In this document: positions 7,874 to 16,897 of the stretch, in pieces
Position numbering within the stretch: the first letter of the stretch is position 1
Layout: each line of letters starts with the position of its first letter
Assembly (NCBI GenBank): GCA_022787165.1
Contig: JALFVL010000007.1
Span: 62,001 to 126,000 of the forward strand
From: Clostridiales bacterium
Lineage (GTDB): Bacteria > Bacillota > Clostridia > Christensenellales > Aristaeellaceae
Direction: 5' to 3'
DNA length: 64,000 bases
The notes under the pieces: model-generated
What the model was told of the DNA's origin: nothing
Databases searched by the model: none
What the model saw: only the letters and a program-made list of their open reading frames with translations
Translations under genes and position numbers: made by a program

Positions 7874-8455
7874 TCAAACGACGAGCTTGTCGCAGGCGCT
7901 TTGAACGAGCACGCGCAGGGCGGGAAAGAACGCTTCGCCGATATCCTGAATGTTCAGGATGGAGAGGTAGAGCACCTGAATGACGGAAAGCACGACGTCA
8001 TCCGGCGCGGCGAAGCGGATACCGGCGGCGCAGAGCGCCTCAAAGATGCTGCGGGAGGAGGCGAGATAATGCGCCTTGGCCTCCTGCCCGGGGATGATCG
8101 CCGCGAGCTGGGGCAGATCCTCGCGCAGAAACCGCGCAATGCCCAGGCGATGGATCTCCTCAAAGCAGGTGACCACCATCGCGGCGGCGCGTTCCTTGCT
8201 GCCCGAATCGCTGCGGGAAAGCGCCTCCACGGCCTTTTGCAGCACCTGCTGCTCCCAGCGCGCGGCAATCTCGAGAAAGAGCAGCTCCTTGCTGTCGTAA
8301 AACTTGTAGAAGGAGGATTTGGAGATACCGGCCTCAGAGGTCAGCGTATCCAGAGAGGTTCTCTCCGGACCGTCGTCGATGGCATGACGGCAGGCGCTTT
8401 CAATGAGCCTGATGCGGATGGCGTCCCGCTGCTGCGCTGTAAAAGGCTGAGCCAT
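7874..8455 (-). CDS. TetR-family transcriptional regulator
   Basis: A 193-aa regulator with an N-terminal TetR helix-turn-helix (about 28-60: SLDTLTSEAGISKSSFYKFY) and a divergent C-terminal ligand/dimer domain. It lies 76 bases after the membrane-fusion gene on the same strand and is probably the last gene of the efflux operon. The two AAAACAAA-N8-TTTGTTTT palindromes in front of that operon are the obvious candidates for its binding sites, giving self-regulated, drug-induced expression of the pump. That link is inference from position and site geometry. Confidence 0.88.
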   Translation of the reverse strand: MAQPFTAQQRDAIRIRLIESACRHAIDDGPERTSLDTLTSEAGISKSSFYKFYDSKELLFLEIAARWEQQVLQKAVEALSRSDSGSKERAAAMVVTCFEEIHRLGIARFLREDLPQLAAIIPGQEAKAHYLASSRSIFEALCAAGIRFAAPDDVVLSVIQVLYLSILNIQDIGEAFFPALRVLVQSACDKLVV

Positions 8456-8531
8456 AGCGTTACCTTCTTTCCTTTAAAGCATCCGTGCGCGCCGCGGCGC
8501 CGGACGCTTCAACGGTTGGCAGCCGTGCCGC

Positions 8532-9569
8532 TTATGGGAGCGTGACGGTCGCGTTCATGCCCGGCAGGAGCGTCTTGCCGGTGGGCAGCGTGATGCGCAC
8601 ATCGTAGTAGGTGGCGTTCTGGCGGGTGATGCCGATCGGGCGGATTTCGGTGACCGTACCGGAGAATGTCTCGCCCGCGTAGGCGTCAAGCGTGAAGCTG
8701 AGCGTCGTGCCCACGGAGATGGCGGAAAAGTCGAGCTCGTCAACCTCGGCGCTGAGCTCAAGCTGCGTCAGGTCGGCGATCTCGCAGAGCAGCTGGCCGC
8801 GGTAGACCTGTGCGCCGGAGGCCGTGCTGAGCGCCGTGACCGCGCCGCTCACGGGGGCGGTCAGCGAAAGCGGCGCGTTCTTCGCGCTCTGGCCGTCGAT
8901 CACCTCAAAGAGCAGGTCGCCGACGGAGACGGTATCGCCCGCCTTGACGTGCACGGCGGCGATGCGGCCCTCCGCCGCGACGCTGATGTCGGGATAGCGC
9001 GTCACGCGGCCGCGGCCGGTTTCGCTGTCGGAAGGCGTGCCGCTTTCGCGGTAGCAGCGAACGGTGTCGCCGACGTCAAAGCTGCCGGTCAGGATCTCGA
9101 CGGTATAGGCATTTCCGGAGACGGAGGTGACCAGGCCGGTGCCCTTTTCGCTGCCGCATTTGAGATAGAGCGTCTCGCCGGCGTGGAGGTAGCGGTTTTC
9201 GTCATCGTCGTAGGCCTGAGAATTGTCCGCGGCGACATAGAGCGCGCGCGTCGGCTCGATGACGGCGAGGGAGCCGTAATGCGCGATGACGCCGGAGGCG
9301 TCGTCGCCCACGTTGGCAAAGACGGCGGATACCGTGCCGTTCTGCGTGGCGTAGACGGGAACGGTGTCCAGCGTGAAGAGCGTGTCGCCCGCGGCGACCT
9401 CATCGCCCGCCGTGAGGTCGAAGGGCAGCAGCGTGCCGGAGAACGGCGCGGTGATCTTGGCGGTCACCGGGGCGACGATGACGGCGTTGGCCGTCGCGCC
9501 CAGCGCGCAGGCGGCGCTGAGCGTGAGCATGAGCAGCAGGGCGGCGAAGGAGAGGAGCTTTCTTTTCAT
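8532..9569 (-). CDS. Membrane-fusion (HlyD/MacA-type) subunit of an ABC efflux system
   Basis: A 345-aa exported or membrane-anchored protein. The signal/anchor segment (MKRKLLSFAALLLMLTLSAA) is followed by two lipoyl-like halves (about 35-75 and 210-260: APFSGTLLPFDLTAGDEVAA and APVSGAVTALSTASGAQVYR) and a beta-barrel region ending GKTLLPGMNATVTLP, the typical MacA-like end. It lies between the permease gene (36-bp gap) and the tetR gene. In Gram-positives such proteins link a MacB-type permease to the cell wall or substrate. There is no lipobox. Confidence 0.82.
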   Translation of the reverse strand: MKRKLLSFAALLLMLTLSAACALGATANAVIVAPVTAKITAPFSGTLLPFDLTAGDEVAAGDTLFTLDTVPVYATQNGTVSAVFANVGDDASGVIAHYGSLAVIEPTRALYVAADNSQAYDDDENRYLHAGETLYLKCGSEKGTGLVTSVSGNAYTVEILTGSFDVGDTVRCYRESGTPSDSETGRGRVTRYPDISVAAEGRIAAVHVKAGDTVSVGDLLFEVIDGQSAKNAPLSLTAPVSGAVTALSTASGAQVYRGQLLCEIADLTQLELSAEVDELDFSAISVGTTLSFTLDAYAGETFSGTVTEIRPIGITRQNATYYDVRITLPTGKTLLPGMNATVTLP

Positions 9570-9605
9570 GGCGGTTTCCTTTCTTCCATGTCGATGGGAC
9601 GGTGA

Positions 9606-11915
9606 TTACTCTACAGACTTGAGCGCTTCGACCATGTCGATCTTTCTGACCTTGCGGGTGAGCAGAAGCTGAAGCAGGAAGGAGAAGCAGAACGTGATCG
9701 CGCAGGCGATGAGCACGGATTGCAGCGTCGGCGCGCCGGGATAGAAGCCCGTTTCCGGCTCGCAGGAATGCAGGATCACGTCCGTGAGCAGAATGCCGGG
9801 CACGATACCCAGCAGCACGCCGAGCGTGGAGATGATGTTGTTCTCCCGCAGGATCAGCTGGCGGATCTCCTTTTGATGATAGCCCAGCACCTTGAGCGTC
9901 GCGTATTCGCGCGTGCGCTCGACGAAGTTCATCAGACCCATGTTGTAGCAGATGACGAACGCCAGCGCCAGCGCGATGCCCGTGAGCAGCGTGAAGACGG
10001 AGGAGAGCGTGTCGAGCATCCAGAGCATGTCCTGAATCTGGTCGGTGGGGTAGTCGATGCTGTCGACCTCGTCCATGTCCTCAAGCAGCGAGAGACAGCC
10101 TTCACTCGGGCCGAGCAGCTGAATCGCCGTGGGCGAGAAATCGCCCTTGCGCTGGGCCTCCCAGGTCGAGCGGTTCAGATAGACGCCCTGGGAGACGTTG
10201 TTGTGAACGATCTGCCCCACGACCAGGGTCAGCGGCTCGTCGTCACCGGGCAGGTAGAGGCGGATGGTGTCGCCCAGAGCGATGTTCAGCGTCTTTGTGA
10301 GCTTGTAGGTCACGGCGGCGGTGCCGGACTGGATGCTGACAAATGTCTCGTGCTCTCCAAGGCGCTGAAGGGTCTGATCATCCTGGAGCACGTTGAGCCT
10401 CACGGTGCGCGTGCCGCCGCGAGCGCGCAGGGAGACGGACTGCTCCATCACGCATTCCACGCGCTCGGCGTCAAGCCGCCGCTCGTAGCTCTCCGCCGTG
10501 CCGACTTCGCCCTTGAGATTCGCGCGAACGTCGTAGGAGAGCGTCCCCGTGTAGTAGTTGACGCTCATCGCGGTGACAGAGTCCTGCAGGCCCAGCGAGG
10601 TGATGATCAGCATGTTGCAGCACAGCAGGCCGACCAGCGACATCAGCGTGCGCAGCTTGTTGCGCATCAGGTTGCGCGTGATCATCTTCGCGTTGAAGCT
10701 GAAGCGCGACCAGAGGAAGGTCATCCGCTCGAGCAGGATGCGCTTGCCGTCCTTGGGCGGCTTGGGCCGAAGCAGCGCGGCGGTCGTTTCCCTTGCGGCC
10801 TTGTGATAGGAGAAGAGCATGATGCACACGCTCATGACCACGCTCAGCGCCGTCATGATCCACGCGGGAACGGAGATCGGCGGCACAAGCTGATAGGGCA
10901 TCTCGTTCTGGCCGATGAGCGCGTCCCAGAGGAAGAAGGGCAGCGTATAGTGGCCGACGAGCGTGCCCAGCACGGCGCCGATCAGGGACGGCGCGATCGC
11001 GTAGGAGAGATAGTGATTCTTGATCTGGCGCGAGGAGAAGCCCAGGGCGCTGAGCGTGCCCATCTGAAGGCGCTGGTTGTCGATCATGCGCGAGAGGGTC
11101 GTCATGACGATCAGCGCCGCGACGGCGTAGGCCAGAATCGGGAAGATCAGCGTCATGTTTTCAAACATCTGCGCGTCGTTATTGGCGCGCGCGGTGCTCG
11201 AATGGGATGCGCGATCCATGACCAGCGCGTCGGGCAGCGCCTCCTCGATGGCGGCGCGCACGCTGTCGCTGTCTGCCCCGGCCTCAAGCGTGGCGACGAT
11301 CTGCGTCAGCGGCAGCTCGCGCATCGCGCAGGCGTTGACGAGGATGTAGCCGTAGGCGTTCGGGTCGGCGACGATGCCGTCGGAGACGACGATGTATTCC
11401 GGGCTGACGGCGATGCCGCGGATGAGGAACGTGTATTCCCGCCCGGCGAGCTTGACGGTGATGCGGTCGCCCAGCGTCAGGCCATGCGCCTGGGCGAAGC
11501 GCTCCTCGACGAGGCAGCCGCGCTTGTCGGCGATATCCAGCAGCTCGCCCTCGCGCAGCAGCGGGGTGTTGATATCCATCGCCCCGTCGTAGGCGGTGAC
11601 GCTCACGGAGACGTCGCCCTCGAGCGTCGTCTCCAGGTCGGCAGTGGCGCGGGCGCGCACGGCGGCAATGCCCGGGACACTTGCTGCCTTGTCCAGGCTG
11701 GCACGGTCAACGCCGGCGGGCAGCGTCACCCAGAAATCGGCGAGGCTGTTTTCCTCGTAATAGGTGTTGAGCGTGGTGCGCGTCATGCGCGCCGTGCCGT
11801 CGAGCGCGGCGAAGGCGAACGTGCCCAGCGCGCACAGGGCGATGATCGAAAGAAACTGCATCGCCGCCCGGGCCATATCCCGGAAGAGCTTCTTTCGAAG
11901 GGTGTTTTTTACCAT
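9606..11915 (-). CDS. FtsX/MacB-type ABC transporter permease, 769 aa
   Basis: A long permease with an N-terminal membrane segment (AAMQFLSIIALCALGTFAFA), a large extracytoplasmic domain, and two FtsX-type blocks of three or four membrane helices (about 250-370 and 650-769). It ends KVRKIDMVEALKSVE, the usual FtsX-family tail. The ATG at 11915 overlaps the end of the ATPase gene (GCATGGTAA) and follows GGAGGAC. Together with the ATPase and the membrane-fusion protein it should form an exporter for a drug, peptide or lipid. Substrate unknown. Confidence 0.88.
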   Translation of the reverse strand: MVKNTLRKKLFRDMARAAMQFLSIIALCALGTFAFAALDGTARMTRTTLNTYYEENSLADFWVTLPAGVDRASLDKAASVPGIAAVRARATADLETTLEGDVSVSVTAYDGAMDINTPLLREGELLDIADKRGCLVEERFAQAHGLTLGDRITVKLAGREYTFLIRGIAVSPEYIVVSDGIVADPNAYGYILVNACAMRELPLTQIVATLEAGADSDSVRAAIEEALPDALVMDRASHSSTARANNDAQMFENMTLIFPILAYAVAALIVMTTLSRMIDNQRLQMGTLSALGFSSRQIKNHYLSYAIAPSLIGAVLGTLVGHYTLPFFLWDALIGQNEMPYQLVPPISVPAWIMTALSVVMSVCIMLFSYHKAARETTAALLRPKPPKDGKRILLERMTFLWSRFSFNAKMITRNLMRNKLRTLMSLVGLLCCNMLIITSLGLQDSVTAMSVNYYTGTLSYDVRANLKGEVGTAESYERRLDAERVECVMEQSVSLRARGGTRTVRLNVLQDDQTLQRLGEHETFVSIQSGTAAVTYKLTKTLNIALGDTIRLYLPGDDEPLTLVVGQIVHNNVSQGVYLNRSTWEAQRKGDFSPTAIQLLGPSEGCLSLLEDMDEVDSIDYPTDQIQDMLWMLDTLSSVFTLLTGIALALAFVICYNMGLMNFVERTREYATLKVLGYHQKEIRQLILRENNIISTLGVLLGIVPGILLTDVILHSCEPETGFYPGAPTLQSVLIACAITFCFSFLLQLLLTRKVRKIDMVEALKSVE

Positions 11916-12610
11916 GCGATGTCCTCCACGCGCGCGGGATGCTCGCATTGCTCGATCGATTCAATCCCGCCGTTTTTGACGCGGATGACCCGGTTGCCCA
12001 GCGGCGCGATCATCGCGTTGTGCGTGATGATGACGACGGTCGCGTTGTGCGTGCGGCAGACATCCGTCAGCAGCGAGAGCACCTGCACGCCCGTCTTGCT
12101 GTCCAGCGCGCCCGTCGGCTCGTCGCACAAAAGCAGCGCCGGGTTTTTGCACAGCGCGCGGGCGATGGACACGCGCTGCTGCTCGCCGCCGGAGAGCTGG
12201 GCCGGGAAGTTGTTCAGCCGCTCGCCCAGGCCGACCTGCTCCATGACCTTGCGCGGGTCGAGCGCGTCCCTGCAAACCTGCCGCGCGAGCTCGACGTTTT
12301 CAAGCGCCGTCAGGTTGGGCATCAGGTTGTAGAACTGGAAGACGAAGCCGACGTCTGTGCGGCGGTATTCGGTGAGCTGCGGGCCACGCAGGCCGGTGAT
12401 CTCCTTGCCGCCGACGGTGATCTTGCCGCTGGTGGCCTTGTCCATGCCGCCCAGCAGGTTGAGGATCGTCGTCTTGCCCGCGCCTGAGGGGCCGAGCACG
12501 ACGCAGAATTCGCCCTTCTCGATGGAGAAGCTCACGTTATCCACCGCCTTGACCACGGTGTCTCCGGTCGGATAGTATTTGCAGACGTTTTCAAATGTGA
12601 TGTAGCCCAC
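11909..12610 (-). CDS. ABC transporter ATPase, MacB/LolD type
   Basis: A 233-aa ATPase with Walker A GPSGAGKTT (about 40-48), signature LSGGEQQR (139-146), Walker B LLLCDEPTGALD and switch His in IITHN. This is the LolD/MacB subfamily that partners FtsX-like permeases. I start it at GTG 12610, preceded by a perfect AAGGAGG with six bases' spacing, rather than at the upstream TTG. It is the first gene of the operon, behind the promoter at 12731-12760, and overlaps the permease gene by 7 bases. Confidence 0.93.
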   Translation of the reverse strand: MGYITFENVCKYYPTGDTVVKAVDNVSFSIEKGEFCVVLGPSGAGKTTILNLLGGMDKATSGKITVGGKEITGLRGPQLTEYRRTDVGFVFQFYNLMPNLTALENVELARQVCRDALDPRKVMEQVGLGERLNNFPAQLSGGEQQRVSIARALCKNPALLLCDEPTGALDSKTGVQVLSLLTDVCRTHNATVVIITHNAMIAPLGNRVIRVKNGGIESIEQCEHPARVEDIAW

Positions 12611-12656
12611 GGGAAACCTCCTTGTGGCTTGCTCGGTCAAATGTGACCGGAAGGTG

Positions 12657-12680
12657 AAAACAAAGTGACGATTTTGTTTT
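12657..12680. promoter_or_regulatory. Palindromic operator site 1
   Basis: Arms AAAACAAA (12657-12664) and TTTGTTTT (12673-12680) around an 8-bp centre. Same arms and spacing as site 2, about 49 bp away. Lies in the 5' untranslated region of the efflux operon. Confidence 0.6.
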
Positions 12681-12703
12681 TACGATAGGGAGAAGAAAAC
12701 GGG

Positions 12704-12731
12704 TAAAAACAAAACCCGGGATTTGTTTTTA
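12704..12731. promoter_or_regulatory. Palindromic operator site 2
   Basis: A 28-bp palindrome (13 of 14 base pairs match) with arms TAAAAACAAA/TTTGTTTTTA and CCCGGG at its centre. It overlaps the edge of the -10 box and the expected transcript start of the efflux operon, the usual place for a repressor such as TetR to bind. Confidence 0.7.
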
Positions 12732-12760
12732 TTATACGGCGCACCAGAGCCTGCTGTCAA
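12731..12760 (-). promoter_or_regulatory. Promoter of the efflux operon
   Basis: On the minus strand, consensus TTGACA (12755-12760), 18-bp spacer, consensus TATAAT (12731-12736). Expected transcript start near 12724, inside operator site 2. Confidence 0.85.
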
Positions 12761-12928
12761 TACGGATTGCGCGCAAAAGGACTGACCGGCGGGGATTTGC
12801 CCCGGTTGAGCGGGAATCAACCACGGCGCGCTTGTGCGCTGCCCTGCGCCGTGATCAGACGGGGCAGACGCGGGAGATGCGAACATGAGAGGAAATATGC
12901 AGGAGTCGCGCGCTGCGCACGGCCCGGC

Positions 12929-12957
12929 TTGACAGAGGCAGCCTGCCGGCGTATGAT
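12929..12957 (+). promoter_or_regulatory. Promoter of the Nudix gene
   Basis: TTGACA (12929-12934), 17-bp spacer, TATGAT (12952-12957). The rest of the 391-bp gap from 12611 to 13001 holds the efflux operators and a weak inverted repeat near 12825-12855; I see no gene in it. Confidence 0.75.
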
Positions 12958-13001
12958 GGAACGCGAGAAAACAAAAGCCAACGAAAGGGAAGTATCGCGA
13001 A

Positions 13002-13424
13002 ATGATCTGCAAAACCTTCGGGTTCGGCACGCTTGAGCGCTACCGCTATGTCGTCATCCTCTCCTCCTGGCAGGGCCGGACTCTGCTCAGCCGCCACCGC
13101 GCGCGCACGACCTGGGAGACGCAGGGCGGGCATATCGAGCCAGGCGAGACGCCGGAGGCCGCCGCGCGGCGCGAGCTGTTTGAGGAGAGCGGCGCGCTCG
13201 ACTATGTGCTGCGGCCTCTGTGCGATTACTGGGCCGGGGACGAGCGGACGGGCGAGGGCGCAAACGGGCAGGTCTTCGCGGCGGAGATCCGCATGCTGGG
13301 GCCGATGCCCGAAAGCGAGATGGCCGAGACGCGCGTCTTTGACGCGCTGCCGGACAACCTGACCTACCCCGCGATCACGCCCGTGCTCTTTGCGCGCCTG
13401 ACGCATGCGCTGGGTGCCCGGTGA
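13002..13424 (+). CDS. Nudix hydrolase
   Basis: A 140-aa protein with a complete Nudix box at about 42-64 (GGHIEPGETPEAAARRELFE followed by ESGA), the motif that binds Mg2+ and hydrolyses a nucleoside diphosphate linked to another group. The rest (YRYVVILSSWQGRTLLSRHR; PMPESEMAETRVFDALP) fits an 8-oxo-dGTP-diphosphatase-like scaffold, but the substrate cannot be told. Monocistronic, with its own promoter, and ends before a terminator. Confidence 0.9.
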   Translation: MICKTFGFGTLERYRYVVILSSWQGRTLLSRHRARTTWETQGGHIEPGETPEAAARRELFEESGALDYVLRPLCDYWAGDERTGEGANGQVFAAEIRMLGPMPESEMAETRVFDALPDNLTYPAITPVLFARLTHALGAR

Positions 13425-13575
13425 TGACCGGCTATGTCGATGGCTTTGCCTTGTACAGCCGGGGAGGATTGCAAAGCATGCAGGCGACGCGCGAGGAGGC
13501 GCACGGGGAAGCGTGATCCGCGAGGCACGAGCCTGGGAGAAAATCGGCAGAGGATACAAATCGTGCTGTACAATA

Positions 13576-13626
13576 AAAGATGCTGCCTCTCCTGACCTCG
13601 TTTGGCCATGTTGAGACAGCATCTTT
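13576..13626. terminator. Terminator downstream of the Nudix gene
   Basis: Arms AAAGATGCTG/CAGCATCTTT at 13576-13585 and 13617-13626, followed by GTTTC on plus and an A/T-rich exit on minus, so it probably serves both convergent units. The rest of 13425-13687 shows no gene. Confidence 0.6.
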
Positions 13627-13687
13627 GTTTCATGGACGGATACGCTTTTTCCCTGTCCGTCCCAGGGGCAGACCGGCGTTTCCGTGC

Positions 13688-15169
13688 TCAAGCCTTCCGG
13701 CGCAGGGCGATGCGCTTGACCGCCGGGATGTTGCCCAGCACGACCAGCACCGTGCACACCAGCAGGAGCGCGGTGATCGGATAGCCGAAGAGGGAGAGAA
13801 GCGGGTTCTCCGCCACGGCGGCCAGCGCCATCGCGCGGCGGAAGTTGGAATCCATCGTCTTGCCCAGCACCAGCGCGAGCACCATCGGCGCGGCCGGATA
13901 GCCACGGCGGCGCATCAGGAAGCCGACCAGGCCGAAGAAGAACATCAGGCCCACGTCAAAGAGCCGGTTGTTGCAGGCGAATGCACCCACGACGCACAGC
14001 ACGGTGACGACCGGCAGCAGGATGTTCTTGGGTACGGAGATGACCTTGCTGATCCTCGGGGCGACCAGCAGGCCCAGCACCAGCAGCGCGCCGCAGGCGA
14101 TGAAGCTCGCCAGCAGGATCGCGTGGAAGGAGCTCGCGCTCTCGCGAATGAACATCGGGCCGGGCTTGAGGCCGTGCACATAAAACACGGAGAGGATGAT
14201 CGCCGTAACGGCGTCGCCCGGCACGGCCAGCGTCAGCATCGGGATCAGCGCGCCGCCGATGCAGGCGTTGTTGGAGGACTCGCTGACCACGATGCCCTCC
14301 ACAGCGCCCTCGCCGAAGGGCGTTTCGGGATGCTTGACCAGGCGCTTGGCCTCGTTGTAGGAGAGGAATGCCGCCACGGGGCCGCCCGCGCCCGGCAGCG
14401 CGCCCACGAGCGTGCCCAACACGGACGCATACAGCGCGAGCTTCCAGTGGCGCAGCACGTCACGCAGGCGGATGCGCTCGCGGCCCATGCGCTCGACCGT
14501 CTGGCTCATGTGCCCGTCAAAGATGACGCTGAGCACCTCGGCAAAGCCGAACAGGCCCACCAGCGCGGGTACCGTGCTGACGCCGGCGCGCAGCTGCGAG
14601 ACGCCGAAGATCAGCCTGGGCGTGCCCACCAACGGATCAAGGCCGATCATGCTGATGATCAGGCCCAGCGCCGCGGAGATCAGGCCCTTGACGTAGTTCT
14701 TCGAGGTGACGGAGCCAACCGTCGCCAGACCGAACAGCGAGAGCAGGAAGTAATCCATCGGCCGGAACCTGATCGCCAGATTGGACACCGGCTTGGCCAG
14801 CAGCGCCAGCGCCGCCAGGCCGAACACGCTGCCGATGAACGAATAGACCGTCGCGACATACAGCGCCTTGTACGCCTGGCCCTTGCGCGCGAGCGGATAG
14901 CCGTCCAGCGTCGTCACGACGGAGGAGGGCGCGCCGGGAATGTTGATCAGGATCGCGGAGACCGCGCCGCTGAACACGCCGACGACGTAGACGCCCATGA
15001 CCATCGCCAGCGCGTCGTTCGTCTGCCAGGTATAGGTGATGGAGACGAGCAGCGCTGTGGCCATGGAGACGGAGAGCCCGGGAATCGCGCCGACAAACAG
15101 GCCGGCGACCGAGCCCAGGAACACGAGAAGAACGAATTTCACGCTCAGAACGGAAAGAATATCGGCCAT
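13688..15169 (-). CDS. tctA: Tripartite tricarboxylate transporter, large permease subunit
   Basis: A 493-aa membrane protein with about 12 hydrophobic segments and the two glycine-rich TctA signatures FVGAIPGLSVSMA (about 26-38) and VGALPGAGGPVAAFLSY (about 250-266). It is the channel subunit of a TTT-family carrier that takes up citrate-like or other carboxylic acids with a binding protein. It follows tctB by nine bases. The ATG is preceded by AGGAGGAGCCC on the minus strand. Substrate unknown. Confidence 0.93.
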   Translation of the reverse strand: MADILSVLSVKFVLLVFLGSVAGLFVGAIPGLSVSMATALLVSITYTWQTNDALAMVMGVYVVGVFSGAVSAILINIPGAPSSVVTTLDGYPLARKGQAYKALYVATVYSFIGSVFGLAALALLAKPVSNLAIRFRPMDYFLLSLFGLATVGSVTSKNYVKGLISAALGLIISMIGLDPLVGTPRLIFGVSQLRAGVSTVPALVGLFGFAEVLSVIFDGHMSQTVERMGRERIRLRDVLRHWKLALYASVLGTLVGALPGAGGPVAAFLSYNEAKRLVKHPETPFGEGAVEGIVVSESSNNACIGGALIPMLTLAVPGDAVTAIILSVFYVHGLKPGPMFIRESASSFHAILLASFIACGALLVLGLLVAPRISKVISVPKNILLPVVTVLCVVGAFACNNRLFDVGLMFFFGLVGFLMRRRGYPAAPMVLALVLGKTMDSNFRRAMALAAVAENPLLSLFGYPITALLLVCTVLVVLGNIPAVKRIALRRKA

Positions 15170-15178
15170 GGGCTCCTC

Positions 15179-15679
15179 CTACGGCAGCAAGACGCGCAGC
15201 AATGTGCGGAAGATGACGCTCAGAAACACGGTCGTCGCCAGCGGCACGCTTGCCAGCACCTTCCATCTGCGAACGCCCAGGTAGAGCATCAGAACCAGCA
15301 GGAACACGAACGTCGCCACCTCAAAGGTGGACAGCGTCAGCGTCAGGGACGACACTGTCAGCGCGAGGTATGGCATTTTGACGAGCGCCAACGCGGCGTA
15401 ATACGCCAGCGTCAGCAGGAGGACGACCAGCACGCGGCGGCTGTCTCCGCCGGCGGACTGCTGTGCACCCCTATGGCATACGCCCTGCACGAGGAGCATC
15501 ACCGCCAGCGCGCCCAGCAGCAGCGCGACAATCACCGGAAACAGATACGCGGACTGTGTCCAGTCCTTGTTGAAGGACTTGCTGTGGCTGTCAAGCCCGT
15601 AGAAGAGCAGCGCGCCGCCCATCAGCAGAAAGAAGACGCCCTCCTGCAGCGCATGGTTTTGCAAGGCTTTTTGTTTCAT
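15179..15679 (-). CDS. tctB: Tripartite tricarboxylate transporter, small subunit
   Basis: A 166-aa membrane protein with four hydrophobic helices (GVFFLLMGGALLFYGLD; AYLFPVIVALLLGALAVMLL; two in the second half), the length and layout of TctB. Sequence conservation is low in this family, so the call rests on its place between tctC and tctA. It follows tctC after a 78-bp gap that contains a hairpin at 15710-15737. Confidence 0.88.
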   Translation of the reverse strand: MKQKALQNHALQEGVFFLLMGGALLFYGLDSHSKSFNKDWTQSAYLFPVIVALLLGALAVMLLVQGVCHRGAQQSAGGDSRRVLVVLLLTLAYYAALALVKMPYLALTVSSLTLTLSTFEVATFVFLLVLMLYLGVRRWKVLASVPLATTVFLSVIFRTLLRVLLP

Positions 15680-15709
15680 GGTTCTCCCTTCGGTTGGCTG
15701 TTCAAGGAA

Positions 15710-15737
15710 ACTGCCCGGCGTATTTCAGCCGGGCAGT
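15710..15737 (-). terminator. Intercistronic hairpin between tctC and tctB
   Basis: Perfect 10-bp arms ACTGCCCGGC/GCCGGGCAGT with an 8-nt loop, just after the tctC stop, followed by only a short T-poor exit (TTCCTTG). It looks like a partial terminator or an mRNA stabiliser giving more binding protein than permease. Confidence 0.55.
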
Positions 15738-15757
15738 CGTGGATTGTCGCTGCGCGT

Positions 15758-16762
15758 TTACGGGCGCTCGATGCCGAAGGTCTCCGGGCTGACGGGGGCC
15801 ACGCCGGCGTCATACTGCATCCAGCAGACGACGGACTGCCAGTGGTCGTAGAAGGCCTTGATCTCCTCGGCGGTGGTGTACTGCTCAAAGATGCGGTTCG
15901 CGGCGTTCGCGCGGACGAACTCCTGCCAGGTCTCGGTGGCGAGCGCCTCCTTCGTCGCGGCCTTCAGCGCCTCGACGACATCATCCGGCGTACCGGCCTT
16001 GACGCAGAGGGTCAGCACCGTATACGGGATATCCAGATAGTTCGCGGCCTCCGGCACGACCTCGGTGAATGCCGGGATGTCCGGATAGGCCTCCAGACGC
16101 TCGGAGGCGAACACCGCCAGCGGCTTGACCTCTCCGCTCTCGATGTAGCTGCCCAGCGTGGAGATGTTGGGGTTGGTGAAGTCGACCTGGCCGCCGATGA
16201 CGCCCAGCAGCGCGGCATTGCCGCTGTCGAAGCTGATCATCGCCACGTCATAGCCAAAGACGCCCAGCACGAGGCCCTGGTTGTGGCCGGAGCCGCCGGG
16301 GCCGGAGTGCGCCATGGTGACCTTGCCGGGGTTGGCCTTGATTGCGTCAAGCAGCTCCTCCAGCGTGTTGTAGGGGGAGTCCTTGCCCACGACGATGATC
16401 TTCGGGTCGCCGACGAGCGGGGAGATGATCGAGAAGTCATCATAGCCCAGGTCGCACACGCCCATGGTCTTGTAGGTGCCCATGGTTTCGGCGGTGACCA
16501 GCAGCGTGTAGCCGTCGGCAGCCTGGTCATAGACATACTGGCAGCCGATGCTGCCGGAGGCGCCGCCCTGGTTGACGACGGTGATGGACTGGCCAAGCTG
16601 CTCCTCCAGCAGCGCGGCCACCGTGCGGCCATACACGTCGGTCGTGCCGCCGGCAGCGTAGGGGACGATCATCGTGATCGGGCGGTCGGGATACTCGGCC
16701 AGCGCCAGCGCGGCGCACAGGCAGAGCACGGCGATCAGAAGAATTGCGCAGAGCTTTTTCAT
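15758..16762 (-). CDS. tctC: Tripartite tricarboxylate transporter substrate-binding protein (Bug family)
   Basis: A 334-aa extracytoplasmic binding protein. The signal peptide (MKKLCAILLIAVLCLCAALA) is followed by the family start YPDRPITMIVPYAAGGTTD (about residues 23-41), with the conserved Asp that contacts carboxylate ligands. It ends near ASHW-type helices (YDHWQSVVCWMQ). The ATG at 16762 follows AAGGAAT and I reject the 25-residue extension upstream. First gene of tctCBA, behind the promoter at 16805-16833. The ligand cannot be predicted. Confidence 0.92.
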   Translation of the reverse strand: MKKLCAILLIAVLCLCAALALAEYPDRPITMIVPYAAGGTTDVYGRTVAALLEEQLGQSITVVNQGGASGSIGCQYVYDQAADGYTLLVTAETMGTYKTMGVCDLGYDDFSIISPLVGDPKIIVVGKDSPYNTLEELLDAIKANPGKVTMAHSGPGGSGHNQGLVLGVFGYDVAMISFDSGNAALLGVIGGQVDFTNPNISTLGSYIESGEVKPLAVFASERLEAYPDIPAFTEVVPEAANYLDIPYTVLTLCVKAGTPDDVVEALKAATKEALATETWQEFVRANAANRIFEQYTTAEEIKAFYDHWQSVVCWMQYDAGVAPVSPETFGIERP

Positions 16763-16804
16763 AGAGATTCCTTCTTTCCTCTGTAAAAAATACCAAGTGC
16801 GAAA

Positions 16805-16833
16805 ATTATAGCACAGTTTCTCCTGATGTTCAA
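16805..16833 (-). promoter_or_regulatory. Promoter of tctCBA
   Basis: On the minus strand, TTGAAC (16828-16833), 17-bp spacer, TATAAT (16805-16810). Confidence 0.75.
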
Positions 16834-16897
16834 CCACTGTTTGTCAATTATTACGGCTTCTTTTTGGCCGAAATATCGGGATTATTCGATGAATGAA

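Noticed and set aside
9720-12332. Open frame of 870 codons on the plus strand
   Set aside because: Antisense to the ABC permease and ATPase genes; same shadow composition.
12767-13036. 89-aa plus-strand ORF before the Nudix gene
   Set aside because: It overlaps the Nudix promoter and start in another frame, has no ribosome binding site and an Arg/Cys-rich translation.
13580-16786. Open frame of 1068 codons on the plus strand
   Set aside because: Opposite tctA, tctB and tctC, which are clear. The translation is low-complexity (H, Q, R, D, A-rich) with no start site or domain.
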